A stretch of DNA of 64,000 nucleotides from Ulota crispa (taxonomy: Eukaryota; Streptophyta; Bryopsida; Orthotrichales; Orthotrichaceae). Made by a program: the position numbers and the translations under genes. The stretch is from the NCBI GenBank assembly GCA_963920765.1, contig OY987247.1, positions 17,456,471 to 17,520,470 of the forward strand, in the 5' to 3' direction. A model generated the notes under the pieces. It did not search any database, was not told where the DNA came from, and worked only from the letters and a program-made list of their open reading frames with translations. The stretch's first letter is position 1; each line of letters begins with the position of its first letter. Shown here one piece after another: positions 25,401 to 37,700 of the stretch.

Positions 25401-25813
25401 TCGAAGCACTACGAGTCATCAGCATAGCTTTGTTGTGCGTGCACTGGTTGGGCGAGAGTCGCCCCGACATGAAGGCCGTCGTGGCCATGTTGCACGGCGG
25501 CACGGACGCCGAGGTGGCACGCCTCGTGCAGGAGCACAAAGCGGGCAGAGTCTCCTCCTCCAGAGCATGGCCACTCAGCCTCGATAGTCACAAGGACTCT
25601 GGCTCCAAAACCTCGTCCTTGATGAGCAAAGGTGGCAATCAAAGCTCAGCTGTTCAAGAAACCTCGTCCTTGATGAGCAAAGATGGCAATCAAAGCTCAG
25701 CTGTTGAGGAAACCACGTCCTTGACAAGGAACATGGCACTCAGTAGTGGCTCTGCTTCCGCCACAATGCTTAGCTCGGAGATTTGGATCGAGCTCAGAGA
25801 TCTAGATCGATGA
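10413..25813 (+). CDS. Leucine-rich-repeat receptor-like kinase (LRR-RLK)
   Basis: Nineteen exons joined in phase: 10413-10548, 11420-11630, 11911-11982, 12171-12245, 13212-13286, 16755-16907, 17419-17517, 18348-18416, 18662-18805, 18988-19062, 19444-19518, 20280-20438, 20574-20662, 21087-21230, 21607-21710, 22275-22485, 23075-23309, 23755-23905, 25325-25813; 921 aa. Signal peptide at about 1-27, LRR N-cap, then LRRs mostly one per 69-75-nt exon split within the Leu codon. A Cys-rich cap (QGNPYC) precedes a membrane helix at about 482-508. The kinase follows: glycine loop [11 protein letters not shown], Lys572, HRD Asp668, Asn673, DFG Asp686, then [24 protein letters not shown]. It should sit in the plasma membrane and signal inward; ligand unknown. 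The helix-C glutamate is replaced by lysine (residue 588, FLNKIVL). The tail holds a tandem 17-residue repeat. An alternative acceptor at 20530 would give an early stop, so 20574 is preferred. Further small LRR exons in long introns cannot be excluded. Confidence 0.88.
11107..11355. mobile_element. Inverted-repeat element (CCATATT family), copy 2, in receptor-kinase intron 1
   Basis: Ends AACGCGATATTCGTTAATTTG and the reversed right end AACGCGATATTTGTTAATTTG match almost perfectly. The interior has 'gaggtgatcgcctcaaac' and 'cttgaaagtcccaaatt', in the opposite orientation to the copy at 8559. Confidence 0.8.
13309..14068. mobile_element. Inverted-repeat element (CCATATT family), copy 3, split by a nested element
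   Basis: Outer ends AACGCCATATTCATTAATTTG and the reversed right end AACGCCATATTCGTTAGATTG. Its two halves align with the copy at 8559-8797, but a 495-bp TTAA-bounded element sits between 'ggtgatca' and 'cctagttct'. It lies in intron 5 of the receptor kinase. Confidence 0.85.
13378..13872. mobile_element. TTAA-bounded fold-back element, nested copy
   Basis: Starts TTAACCCCTAAATCCCTG and ends with the reverse complement. Both ends carry a small GTCCCC/GGGGAC hairpin just inside (13396-13413 and 13839-13856). The arms are about 240 bp and nearly identical, so a transcript of this intron would form a long hairpin. Comparison with the uninterrupted relative at 8559-8797 shows that one TTAA marks the insertion point. 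Confidence 0.9.
15418..15735. mobile_element. Inverted-repeat element (AAGGTAGGAGCACCCA family), copy 1, in receptor-kinase intron 5
   Basis: Left end TAAGGTAGGAGCACCCATAA and right end TTATGGGTGCTCCTACCTTA are exact inverted matches; the inverted repeat runs for about 30 bp. Single ends of the same type are seen at about 61600 and 63030. Confidence 0.85.
16600..16678. mobile_element. Very short TTAA-bounded inverted repeat
   Basis: TTAACCCCTCATT at the left and AATGAGGGGTTAA at the right, 79 bp overall, just upstream of receptor-kinase exon 6. It shares the TTAACCCCT tip with the larger family but not the next bases, so membership is uncertain. Confidence 0.5.
24189..24583. mobile_element. 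Fold-back MITE (GGGACACC family), copy 2, in the last receptor-kinase intron
   Basis: Left end GGAATTGTTAAGGGACACCC pairs with right end GGGTGTCATGTTAACAATTCC. The inverted repeat is about 60 bp at each side. The tips resemble the elements at 6248 and 40572, but the interior differs. Confidence 0.82.
24781..25044. mobile_element. Inverted-repeat element (CCATATT family), diverged copy
   Basis: Ends CTCAATATACACCCTATTGGG and the reversed right end CTCAATATCATATTAGGTAA. The right half contains 'aaggtggagtacaaaatgatcc', also found near 14560-14585. A related unit appears to start at about 14326, with a less clear right end. Confidence 0.6.
25112..25240. mobile_element. Tourist-like MITE with TTA flanks, plus a 48-bp tandem duplication of its right end
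   Basis: TTA, then GGGTATGTTCACACTTGGTG, pairs with the right end CCAAGTGTGAATGTACCC followed by TTA. About 40 bp are inverted-repeated. Directly after it, positions 25211-25258 are repeated at 25259-25306. The duplication ends about 20 bp before the acceptor of the last receptor-kinase exon, so it lies in the branch-point region of that intron. Confidence 0.85.
25612..25712 (+). repeat. 51-bp coding tandem repeat in the kinase tail
   Basis: Two copies encoding [17 protein letters not shown] and [17 protein letters not shown], followed by a partial third. It lies in the Ser/Thr-rich tail after the kinase fold, where length is usually tolerated. Confidence 0.9.
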
Positions 25814-25897
25814 ATTGCAGTTTGATGCGGATCCTGAGAGTTGATGATGATTTCGTCCAATCCCTCATTTTTCATTAGAGTTTCATGATTGTGCATA

Positions 25898-26333
25898 TAA
25901 GGTAGGAGAATCTAAAGCTGACACTTACTTCAGATGTGGTGATCTTGAGGATCTTTTCAGAATATAATATAATGGCATGTGCTTGTTAGGAAACAGGCAC
26001 AAGTGGCATGAATGCAAGCAAAATTGTTTTTGGAATTTTCTAAAATTGTATGAATAAATTAGGAATTGTTGAAGGCAACTCTCTAGACCTACCTATTGTA
26101 AATACTAGACTCTCATTGAAATATTCATACGGAAATGAAAAAATGATGACAAAAAGATTATGTCTTCTGCGTAGTTTCTCCATCATCTACACAATTTGTG
26201 TTCCTTATATCCCATTATTGTGACAAATTTTGTTAAACTATGTGTATTGTTTGCAAGCAATAGCAAATGACTTTAGGTTTGTTTGTAGATGTGGATAAAT
26301 GACTAGTGTTACATTTAGGTTCTCCTACCTTAG
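25898..26333. mobile_element. Inverted-repeat element (AAGGTAGGAG family), copy 2
   Basis: TAAGGTAGGAGAATCTAAAG at the left, and AGGTTCTCCTACCTTA at the right. It starts 85 bp after the receptor-kinase stop codon, so it may lie in the 3' untranslated region. Confidence 0.75.
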
Positions 26334-26339
26334 TTGTTT

Positions 26340-29300
26340 ATAGAAAACTTCTTGTTTTTTCTTTTTTGTTGTGGACCTCAAGGGAAGAGGTTGTGTGTCA
26401 AGAGAAGTTATTTTGAGGAAGTTTGACCATACTCTACTCAACTAGCAAGCCATTGACATAGTCTTTTGTAGCATAGCTATTTGTTTTCTTGGTAGTAGAA
26501 AAGTGGAATTGGTTGCTTTTCTTTTGGCTTGCTTGTGACTACCAAGGTTGCACTAATCATGCAATAATTTTGATGTGTTGGCACAACCATGAGTTTAGAA
26601 CACAAAGCTCCTTAACTTTGGACTGCTTATGACGCTTATCTTGAAAAGTGTCAAAGTTGTGAACTTTCACCAATTCACAACATGATTTGCCATCTCTTTT
26701 GTTTATTTAACTTGTTTTCAATGAGCTTTATTTTCCATTATCCAATTTCTAATTCTATATGTTATTTTGTCAATTTAAAGCGTTTTTATATATGCTTCCA
26801 ATGATAATTTTCACAAGTTCTAATTTTACACCAAACAACAAAAGACAGCAAGAGTGCTGGATTGATGATGCCCTTATAGTGAAAGCTGCAAGGAAAGAAA
26901 ATTAGGTGATAATGAGTTGCACTTTAGTACTTTCCAGCTGCAGCATGCTCCTTGTTAGCAAACCTAGAGAAGCAATTTAGGATATTATCATTAAAGAGAA
27001 AAAAAAACATCCAAATTTACTTAAGTATGGAATCTATTCAACTCATGATAATAGCCATTTTTTGTAATTATTTCAAATTTTTGAACTCTTTTGGGAAAAC
27101 ACCTAAGATTACTAGCACAATTTGATATTATAGATTTCTATTTTCAATGTCATTGTGGCCGTCAACTCCAACATTGGCCTCTTTGGACAAGGGATTCCTT
27201 TTGATGGATGAAATCATGAGTCAACAATTCCGGACCGCTATTAAATTTGTGTTCTTTGCAAATAATAGATGGGTCTTAGCTTAGTGAAACCATACGGGCG
27301 CAATTAATCATCAAACCTTGTTTGTCACATACCTCAACACATTCATTTACAAGTTCTCATTTTGAAACTTGCAGACAATTAACAAAATTTTGAATTGCAA
27401 CAATCCTGCACCTATATCAAAACCTTTGCTAAACGTTTTGTACAAATTACATAACTACTCATAGGTACTTAGTAGTTCAATAGTTTATATTGTACTAAAG
27501 CAATTAGAATGATTTCTAGCTTGCCTATAATGTCCAACAGAGGCCATTAATGTTGAAAGGCATGTTGGACCAGTGTTAGAACACAAACAAATCAGAAGCC
27601 CAAAGCATTTTTTTTCAGAAACTACAACTTAGGCTAACCAATACTAATTGCTAAGTTGTTTGACAAATGCAAAGCAAGAGTTATGAAGCCTGCAACTTAC
27701 GCAAGCTTGTCAAGGTGCACTTGGAGAATGTTGAGATGTCATTCAAACTCTTTCAGCCAATCATTCCTACAATCCTTTGGATCTAACCATTCTCAACTGC
27801 CTACTTCCTAGTTGTCCAATTCATTCCAATCCATTCCAGGTTTACCAGGCTAGATAAAATGATCCATTGACTTTCCAATATGTTCAAGATTGACCATCTG
27901 TACTTCCATATCCATTAGCAAAGTTTTGAGCCCTCCAAGAGCCCCCTAAGGTTTGACAAACCAAGCAACTAACCTTTTAAGGACCACGCGACCAAATTTT
28001 GGTCGCTGGGAGTGGTTTTTGGTCTGTAGGTTGAAATTGCTCAATAATTTAGAATTTTGTCTTGAAGTACACATGTGATCACAAGAATTTTGCATCCATC
28101 TAAAAAAATAACAATGCAATCAAATATGTGAGTCGATAAATTATGGTGTTTATACGGCATGGCTTCAAAATACGTATCCAATTTTTGTCAAAGATGGATC
28201 AAAGCAACAACACAATACATCAAGTATGCAAGAATGTCAAATTTCAATTGCACAATTCTAAAAAAATTCAAATTGCTTAAGAAATACACTTGTATTGTTT
28301 TCATATACAATAGTAGTATAGTTGTAGTATTTGAAGATCTACTGAAATATTGTTGTCATTTTGGCTTTAAAATTTTCATCTTACATTTAAGGCCAATTCT
28401 TGATTGTTTTCACCATTTGGATTTTCCAGAATAATTATCAAATTTCTTGTAGAACCGTTTTTGGGTAGCAAAGAAAGTGGGTTTTTTGACCCTTTTTGTC
28501 CACTTAGCTACACCTTGTGATTGCTATTTTTGTCTATTTTGTGTGAAACTAATCTTGTTGGAAAGGTGGGAGACCCCGCTTTCTAGAAATGTAAGGCTCT
28601 TCTCAATCAAAGCTTGCATGAAAGGTTAACATTCAAAACTATACAGGAATGAAACACAAGAGATTTTCCACATACGGCTCACTCAATCATTATAATGTTT
28701 CACCTCCAAGGGTAGATCTAGCTGAAATTTTGGTGCTCTACAATAAACAAGGTATACTTCCCATTTGTACAGTTGGATTATTGAAAATGGGTCCATATTT
28801 GAGTCAATTCCAAATCTAAGCTTACAACCCTTGTTTTTAGTGGATTTTTGTGAAAATGGGTGTGGTCGTTAAAGTATTAATTGGCTAGCCTGAGTACAAG
28901 AAAAGTGCATTCATACCCATTGCTACCTTGTATGAAGGACTTAAGCCACATGCACAACCCAAAACAATAAAAAAGGGCATTGTACTCATAAAATATGTAA
29001 ATGTACTCACTATTCACTATCCCAAGTACTTCACTCATTTATTCAAGTAGAGTAAAGTAGTATTTATGGTCCTATTGTACATTTGCACCCATAGTTTTTC
29101 TCCAATAAGGATAACATAATAGTATAGCTTTCATGATTGCATTGCTCTCAAGGGTGAGTGGAAATAAGGGATTAGTGATTTATTTGTTGTAAGAAGTACA
29201 TGCCTTGGGACCATTTTTGGTATTTTGGAGGGGGTTCTTGGAAGGCTCAAAACTTTGCTAATGATGGATCTTGATTAGTCTATAGTACAGAACAAGTAGG

Positions 29301-29622
29301 AGTTTAAATTAAATCAGCCAATCTTGGCCAGTTAACACAATTAAATAATCCAAATGCACAATTGAACAGCAGATGGGATGAAACAAATTGATTACAAAGA
29401 ATGATCTCACTGAGTTAACTATAGATGTAGTGAGGTTTTACATTACGCCTTATATTTTGAGTATTGTAAGCTTTATAGCCACACATGCTTTGATAGATAG
29501 ACATGAAAAATCACCCTGGTGTGACTATAGTATTTAGTTTTATAAGCGACTCAAGAGCAGAGAATCAATGGTAGACATGTGAATTTAGAGTCAGAAACTA
29601 TAGCTAGTCGCCTTACATTTAC

Positions 29623-29696
<74 letters not shown>

Positions 29697-30405
29697 GATC
29701 ATGTAGAACTCTTTAGTCCAAAGAGTTGATTAGCATTGAACTCAACAATACACTTTATTTATTTTCCAATTCAATTTACTATTTTTTCTCTTGATGAACA
29801 CTTTCATACATACTGTTCTTGCATAAGCGTACAATTGAACCAGACACGATGATGAGCAGCATGCTCTTAACCCTTTGGTTCATCTAAGGAGTTAATACTG
29901 CACGTTGAACGTTATGACCAATTGCAAGCGTCAATTGGAATTGAGTTTCATTCTCTTCATCAAAGGCCTCATTCATCTCAAAAATCTAAATATAAGAGGC
30001 ACAAACACCAAAATAAACAATTATAACCCTAAAAACTACATGTATATTTTATATCTTATGAGGGAGTTTCACATAAATTAGTGAGTTTCAATTAAAATAA
30101 TAAAGTGTAGTAAAATTTTATTGAGCTCAAATTTGTGCGTGTCTTAGTTATCATGATTTTTTTTGCTTGTGCATCCCATTTTTGGCAATCCAAAACTTGA
30201 CTAGATTACCATGTCTATTCAAATCACTTATCTCAAGTAGCAAATGGTCATATTCGTTGACCTAGCGTGTTTCAAAGTGCCAATACTACGATATTCAAAT
30301 GCTAGAAGTACTTTAAACTAGGTGAGCTATTGATCTTAGTTTTCAAAAACGCATCAGGAAAAGTGCACGTCTCTTGATAATTTGACACTCTAATGGTTAC
30401 GGCAA
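26340..30405. other. Gene-free stretch
   Basis: No exon-like sequence recognised on either strand; the longest frames are short and AT-biased. It contains the AT microsatellite and a possible decayed TTAA element at about 27969-28882 (CTTTTAAGGACCACGCGACC at the left, GTGGTCGTTAAAG at the right, and the hairpin GCGACCAAATTTTGGTCGC at its left). Confidence 0.5.
29626..29692. repeat. (AT)n microsatellite
   Basis: Uninterrupted alternating TA of about 65 bp. Likely polymorphic in length and a place where assemblies slip. Confidence 0.97.
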
Positions 30406-30410
30406 TTTGA

Positions 30411-31363
30411 TTAACCCCTAAAGGCCCAAGTCCTTTTTCTATGAAAGTCATTGAAGCCTAAAGACTGTCATTTTTGAGGGAATAAGTAGAAGGTTAGGAA
30501 AAAAAGTTTTTTTTGGAAATCCAACCAAAAGATCTTGCCCTAAACTATGGGAGGTACTCTTGGGAAAGAAATCAGCTCATTCTAGATGAACACAAGTGAG
30601 GTATTGACATCTAAAGTGAAAAAAAAAGTTCTTTTCCGTGCTGCCCAAAAATTTCAAAAGCCTTTGACCACTCCTATATCAAAAAAATTGCTCTACTCAA
30701 AGTTGAGGTTTTGTTTTTCCCATGTAGAAAACCAAATTAGGTATGTGTGGGAGAAATTTTCAAAAGAATTGAAGGTGTGAATCACACTTTGTAAAATCTT
30801 GCAATGCCATAAGGCCATGAAATTTGCAAATACACTAAGCAAGATTTATGCAAAATTTAGAAATCTGAATTACTTTGATCCAAATGGTGAAAAGCAAGGA
30901 ACCTAAGTCTATTTTAACTTGGGAAAAAAAAAAGTAAAAAACAAATACACAAAGAGCTCAAAAAAATAAAGCACCAAAATTTACAAGGGGCAAAAGAAAT
31001 GGGTTTGGGAGTCCCATACCTACCAACAAACTAAAACTTCTCATAACTTTCATCTTATCAATTATAATTGAATTATTCAAAGGTTCCCACATATATAAAA
31101 AGCTAAAGAATCAATTTCAATTTTTTGTTTAAAAAAACACAATTTTTTTTTGGGCTGCTCAATTCTCCCCCATTTTTTAGTTATTCATGCATAACTTCTT
31201 CAACAAATGTTAGAATGAAGAAAAAATTAAATGCCCACGTAGATCTTTGAATTCCCCATCTTCCACAAAAGTTTCAGAAAATCCCATAAAGTAGTTTAGC
31301 TGTAAGTACATGCCCAAAACCCCACTTGGCCCCTGAGGGACCACTTGGACCTTTAGGGGTTAA
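30411..31363. mobile_element. TTAA-bounded fold-back element, long copy
   Basis: Left end TTAACCCCTAAAGGCCCAAG; reversed right end TTAACCCCTAAAGGTCCAAG. A subterminal palindromic patch (GGCCCCTGAGGGACC) precedes the right tip. The right half (about 31150-31363) matches the arms of the copies at 13378 and 60199. The long interior has no credible gene. Confidence 0.88.
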
Positions 31364-31715
31364 CTACCGGCATGTTCAATCAAATTGACAAATGCCATCA
31401 CAAGTTAAACAAATTTTGAAAGACAAAGGCAAATTACCAGGACATACTAAGAGACTATACCAGCAAAAGCAATGTCAGTCACTCTTTGTTACTTCGTTAC
31501 AAGACTTCGTGGTGTACAAGGGAAGCGTAAATATAAAATCTCAGATAGTAAAAAAATGGTGACCAAGAGTCATCTTATAAATCAATAGAGGTAAACAAGA
31601 AAAGTTTACACCAGGCACACGGCTCCAGTCTCCGAACTCAGAACTACTTCACAACGGGTTATACGTAGTACATGTGGAGCACGTTGTGACGAATGAAGAC
31701 TAATATACAAAACGG

Positions 31716-34700
31716 TCAGATCATTTCATGGAATCGTGCCAGGGCTTTCTTTTGGATTACAATCCGATAACTATCTCCTGGAAGTGTCTCAAACCGTGAA
31801 TCTGTTCTCTTCTGTTGGTTCTGACTTCCAAGCCCGGCCCTCTCTCCTGCTCCTTGAGCCAGTACTGGTTCAACAATGCCTGTTCCTTCTTTACCGAGTC
31901 CCTGAAATCCACACAGAAATTCTCAGAAACATAAGACCAAACACATGCACAAGGTAACGGGTACAAAAACCTTAGGGGATCTGATCTCATGTTCTGTACT
32001 GAACCCTATGCCAACAACAAATCATCTACTTGGTTGGCCTTCAATGAGCAAGTTGGGTGTAAACATGACTTGTCGATCTTCAAACAGAAAGGACTACTAT
32101 GACTTCAATAGTGACCTAAAACCTCACACTTGAAATTGCATAAGAAATTCATAAAAATTTGGTCTCAACAGACTTGACTCCTGTACTTCATGTGATTTTT
32201 CCATAGGTCTTCTAAGAAAACAATCCTATATATGTTCAAGTGTTTAGATTACGTAAATAGTGTCTTTTTACTGAATCGGAATGCTAGTTATAGGTCCCAA
32301 ATTTACAGGAAAATTGAGGGAGATAATCGTGGGGTACAAACAGAACATGTGCAGAAAAAAACAAGTAGAGGAACTTTACATACCGAACCCTCTTGCCAGC
32401 CCATGTTCCGAAGCATGCGGTTGCCAACGTTGCTGGCGTCAAGAGCTTTCTCAGTAGTGATAACCTCAAAAGACTCACTCTCCGCACCACCCATGACAGC
32501 ACCAGAAGGGTCGGTGCCCTGCTGCTTTGATCCACCTCCTCCAACTCCAGGAGGAAAAGGCATGTCGGACCCTCGACCTACCCCTCTTGCTCCAACTCCA
32601 GGAGGAAAGGGCATATCTTTCCCTGCTCATAAATATACCGCTGTGAGCAGACGCACACATTCTCATCTCATCTTATCTCATCCGTAATGGACCTGGATTT
32701 TACTTGTTCATGATTAGAGACAACAACGCATCCCTAAAACTTACATATACCTTTGTCTTTCCCATCTACTTCAGAGACATCTCCAGGCAAGGAGGATGCG
32801 TACAAACTGCGGCGCTCAGCCGCTCTGTCCCTGTATCCACTTTGAGGGGTTTCAGTGAATCTTCTTCTGGTTGGGGTGGTCATTGTGGTGGCATTGGGAA
32901 ACGCCCCGAGTGCTGATGCATCCGTCTTGAATGGGGTGACAACAACGGGACTCTCCGAAGCTCGGAGAGACGCAATACCGCTGTCAATCCCTCTCCCTCG
33001 GCCAGCCCCTCTTCCTACCGAGCCTCCATTTTGTACGGCGGTGCCAAACACTGAAACGCCTCTGCCAGAACTCTGAGTGAGAGGCCTGGCTCTTCCAGCC
33101 CCCTCAGATGGTTGGTAATTCCCACTGAAGGGATTTCCACCTCCACGGCCAAGGGTAGACATTCCTCGACCAGTACCTGTTTTACTTGGTGTCAATGCAG
33201 TCTGAAAAACCCTGGCTGGTGCTGATCCCCGGCCTACAGCGCTGTTGACGTTTGCATCCGCTGTCGTGTCAGAACTCGAGGGATTCGTTTCTTCAGGAGC
33301 CAAACCCTCGTGTTGCCGCTGTTTCCACACAGACATCACGTTGTTCATCTTCTTCTTTCCAGCTCCGATGATCATACTCTTGCGAATCTCCCGTTCTTTC
33401 TCTTTCAGCTTCTCTTTGTCTCTCTTGGCGGTAGATTTTGCAGCTTCGGCAGCTGCTGCAACTGCTTCTGCTAACGTCGGCTTTCTTGGCTCAGGCTGAG
33501 ATTCAATTGTCACGATTGCAGGAGCTGATATGATAACAGCTTTAGTTGACGTAGGGACGGTGGTAGTGCTGGTGGATGTTGGTACTTCTCTAGGTTCTGC
33601 GTCAGTCGATGTGCTCTCTGGTGCTACATATGCAGTATACTGCTGGGTGTCCTGGTCGTAAGTGTACCAAACTCCAGAATTTCCATCATAGTATAATCCT
33701 GTACAAACAGGTGGGAAAAACAATCATGATGATATGGAATTTTCACGAGGATGCTATTCATATCCACCAACAGCCAAAAACATTAACTTAATCACGAACA
33801 TACAGTGATCAACTGCCAAACCTCTGCGAAAGTATAACACCATGTAATCTGACTAGTAACAACTAAAGCTTTGTACGGACTCACACGTACGTGCAAGAAA
33901 AGCATGAGGATCAAAAAAGGAATTAACTTGAATAATAAAAAATATGATACCTCGATTCCCATCGTAGTAAAAGCCGGACGCTGCATCGTAATAGTATCCA
34001 GAGGCTTCGTCCCAAACAAAGCCCGACTGAGGAGCACCATTCTCAGCTTCCGTTTCACCTTCCATCTGAACTCCGGTCTCCAAATTCTCTCCAGGATTGT
34101 ATTCCTTGGGAGCCCACCCTATCATATCATACTGAAAAAGAGAGCATAAATTCATCATCCATACACGGTACGATAGCAATTGAAAGTCCCTATGACCGCC
34201 AGCTTCCACTGCACTGTTAGCGGAGAGATAATTGGAGTTGACTGAAAAGGCTACCATTAGAAAGATGACAGAGTTTGAAGCGCAGACAAACACCCCCCAA
34301 AATACATAAAACAGTAACATCCCGCAAGAGGCTTCTACCACCAAGTCTAAGTGAGTATCCCAACAGCAGCAGCACGCAAACCCATTATCCTCTACATCAA
34401 GTACCCGAGGTTTGTGCTGAATCGACTGTAGCATAAGAACACAACACCAACGAATCATGTTTTAGCAGGAAAATCGCAATAACCACAAGTGGGGTAAGAA
34501 AGACCAAATACCTGCTGAGCAAAAGTTGCAGCTTCAATGGCAGCTGCAGCTGCAGCACTGCCTTGAGAATTGGCGGCAGAAGAGGGGCCGATGCTTTTGG
34601 CAAATGCAACACGCAAGAGCTGACCATTCTTATCCAATGCTATTCCATTCGTTGATTCTAGTGCTTTAGCAGCATCTTCCACCTGTAAGGAAAACCTTGA

Positions 34701-37700
34701 TTATCAGTGAAGTCAAATCCACTTTATAGGTTGGACGTTAAGATTTTGAGGGTTAAGGCTGGCTGGCAATAGTTAAACTTCATCAAATTTTGCCACAAGC
34801 GTTACCAACTCTCCACTGCACAACTGCCATGTGCACAAGTAACTGCGCTCAAATGCTACGTCTTTTTCCTAAAGGCGTTGACTCCACAAGAAAAAAAGGG
34901 CAAGTTTGCTTTGCATACTGACTTAAAGAGATAGGTAAATTTAAACTAAGGGCAGCAAACTGTATATGATTGTATCATACCGAGTGGAAATGAATAAACG
35001 CAAAACCTCTTGACACACTTGTGAATTTGTCACGTACAAGCCGCAAATCCTGTAGATGTACGGAGTTATGAATCAATGAACATGATGTATAGAGAATTTA
35101 TGATCGACACTATATAAGCTGCACATCAACAGTAGCTAATGCAGAGTACTTTCCCAAAAGGCTGAGAAATAGCAGCTCGAAGTAAATAGAAGAAATATGA
35201 TTGAGTAATATTAACTACAGGCAACAATCAGCAATCCATTGATGCAGAAATTTTAACAATACCTTAAGAGGTGCGTATTTAGAGAATTCGCAGTGCAAAC
35301 TTTCTTCATCGACAGTCTCTTCCAAACCACGGACGACAAGGACATGCGTTGGCCCTGCAACATAGACAAGGGAACTTGAGAATGAACCCAAAAGATAAAC
35401 ATGAAATGTGAGTGAGTTTTTTTCATGCCTTCAATATCACGTTACCTCCTTCTGACGTCTTTCTGGCGCCAGGACCTGAGGCTGCAGTTAAATCCGCAGC
35501 AGGTGATTCATCCGTTCTCGCCTCGTTGCACTACAGAATTGCCAACACAAGTAGTTGAAGACAGTACTTACAATTCACGTGAACTGGATATATTCAGTGA
35601 CGGAGGAGATTTCAACATACCATAGCCGAAGGATTTTCACACGGTAACAAAATATTCAATGAAAAAGGGCTTCTGATACCATCACCTAAAGTTCCTAACA
35701 CAACGAAACCCACCTGGAAGCATACGACCCGTCGGGCAAAATTATTGCACCCACAAACTGTACACATCCAATCAGCAGCTGCTAGACCAGACTTCATTAA
35801 AGAGCTTCGACCTGGTCCAGGCGTTGTGCCAGGTCCACCTGTGGGTTTGCTGCTGTTTGACAATCCATCGTAAACAATACAAGTCCATAAACAAAGATCT
35901 TAATGAAGAAAATCAACAGCTTTGAGCATAATACATTCATCATATCCCAGTTGCATCAAATCTGATGCACCGTACAATACACACTATGACAAAAACTATC
36001 ACCAAGGGAGATCAGACCTGTATTCAAAACATATGCGACGTCCGTCTATCACAATTCCTTCATAACCCATACCATCCATCATTTTTTGAGCTGCATCCTG
36101 CAATTCTCACAGAAGATAAATTGGGTCAAGTCTCGATCATGCACGCCAACCGGATAACGACTTCTGGTACTTCTGATCAAAGTAACTAATACAAGGACGA
36201 GGAGATAGCAGGGTGAAAGCATCTATAAATGAGACAAGTGCAGCCATGCATGGTATCGAAAACTATCCCTACCACGGGTTCTTCATTTTTAGTTTACATA
36301 ATAACGTAAACACAAAAAACGACCTGTGGTATCGGACTTGTCAGATTTATGTAGTTTCCGGAATATCCAGAATCAGAAACACTATTTTCTACTACAGTAC
36401 AAGTGAAGGGTACACGTAGGCAAAACAAGATCTCACCACAGCCGGGAAATCCACAAATGCAAAGCCCCGTGATACACCTGTACTTCGCTCCTTAATAACA
36501 CGGACGTGTCTAAGTGGGCCCCAATCCGCCTGCACAGCGTAAAGGAAAGCCAAACCATCTGTTACATAGAGTCGACTTCTAGGTGGAATCCCCAACTACC
36601 CGCTTATAAAGAAGCAGCTGTAGGAACTTGACATCAAAGCTCAAACTGCAAATACTTCATTAAACAGTGAGAAGAAAATCACAGCAGGCACTTGTCCAGA
36701 ACATATAAGAGCTTGAAAATTAAGAGTAACTCTTACCAGCGCCAGGTAAAGATCATCCTCACTAATCTTTTGTGAGAGCCCCTTGACCACTAGTGTTGCT
36801 GATGGGGCCTGCAGCCATATTCCAGTACCACAAATGCCAACTCATCAATATACAAAAGAATCTGCGAAGCTTCAAACTGGATGTCCAAACGCACGAAAAG
36901 CTAGAACTAACTTGTACCACACGGCATCACAAAGTCAGCCATCTGTCGGGCAGATTGTAACACACCACAGAACAACAACACAATTCTAATCACGAAAGAA
37001 GAACTAAAGGAGAAATTTACGTCACAACCAAGAATGAAGAGGAGAATGCTTTACCCAGAATCCATGAAAACAACAGAAGGGTACAAGATCAATGCAAGAC
37101 ACATTTCGATGAACAAGCTTCAGAAGTCCGCTTACCAGAACAGAAGCAGCATGATAACGAGAGGTTTCTCGATCTCTTCTTCTGTCGCCTCTCAAATCTT
37201 CGTAACTCGATTCACGTCCACCAGCCCCTCTGCTTCGGCTCCGAGGAGATCGACTCGAGCGTCTAGAGAAATCTCGGTCATCGTGCCCATAAGAGCGGTC
37301 CCTGTCGCGACCTCGACTTCTGTCTGGACTCCAGTTACCACGTTCACGACTGCGGCTCCTGCTACGGACGTAGTCCCACTCCCTCCGTCGCCGCGTACTG
37401 TCTCGATCCTCTCCTCGGGAACGTCGACCAGATCTGTCCCGAGGAGACACGTCCTCTCCTCTTAAGCCAAGTGCTTCGTCCCTCCGAAGTTTAGAAGGTG
37501 TGCCACTCCGAGGTTGAGGTAGCTCAGCCACAGCCATATCCACATCTTGGTTGCCTTCTGTACCCTCCTGATAAAGCATTCGATCACGACGATAATCCCA
37601 ATCTAAATCTCCGTCGACATTCTCACGATCTCGGCTTCCAGTGGAAGAGGGGATTCTTTCTAAAACACCCTCCCTCTGCAAAAGTGCATCTCGTCCAGGC

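Noticed and set aside
28159-28434. Plus-strand frame of 91 codons
   Set aside because: AT-biased, no domain, no splice context, and inside a possible decayed repeat element.
31757-31990. Minus-strand frame over the last exon of the SUA-like gene
   Set aside because: It is in the wrong phase. The phase fixed by the preceding exon gives the conserved G-patch continuation and the ending KKALARFHEMI.
32303-32614. Frame continuing past the donor at 32384
   Set aside because: The part beyond 32384 is intron; the upstream part is already included as exon 14 of the SUA-like gene.
37034-37465. Plus-strand frame of 143 codons opposite the Arg/Ser-rich exon
   Set aside because: It is an antisense shadow of the RS-rich exon 37961-37136, caused by codon bias.
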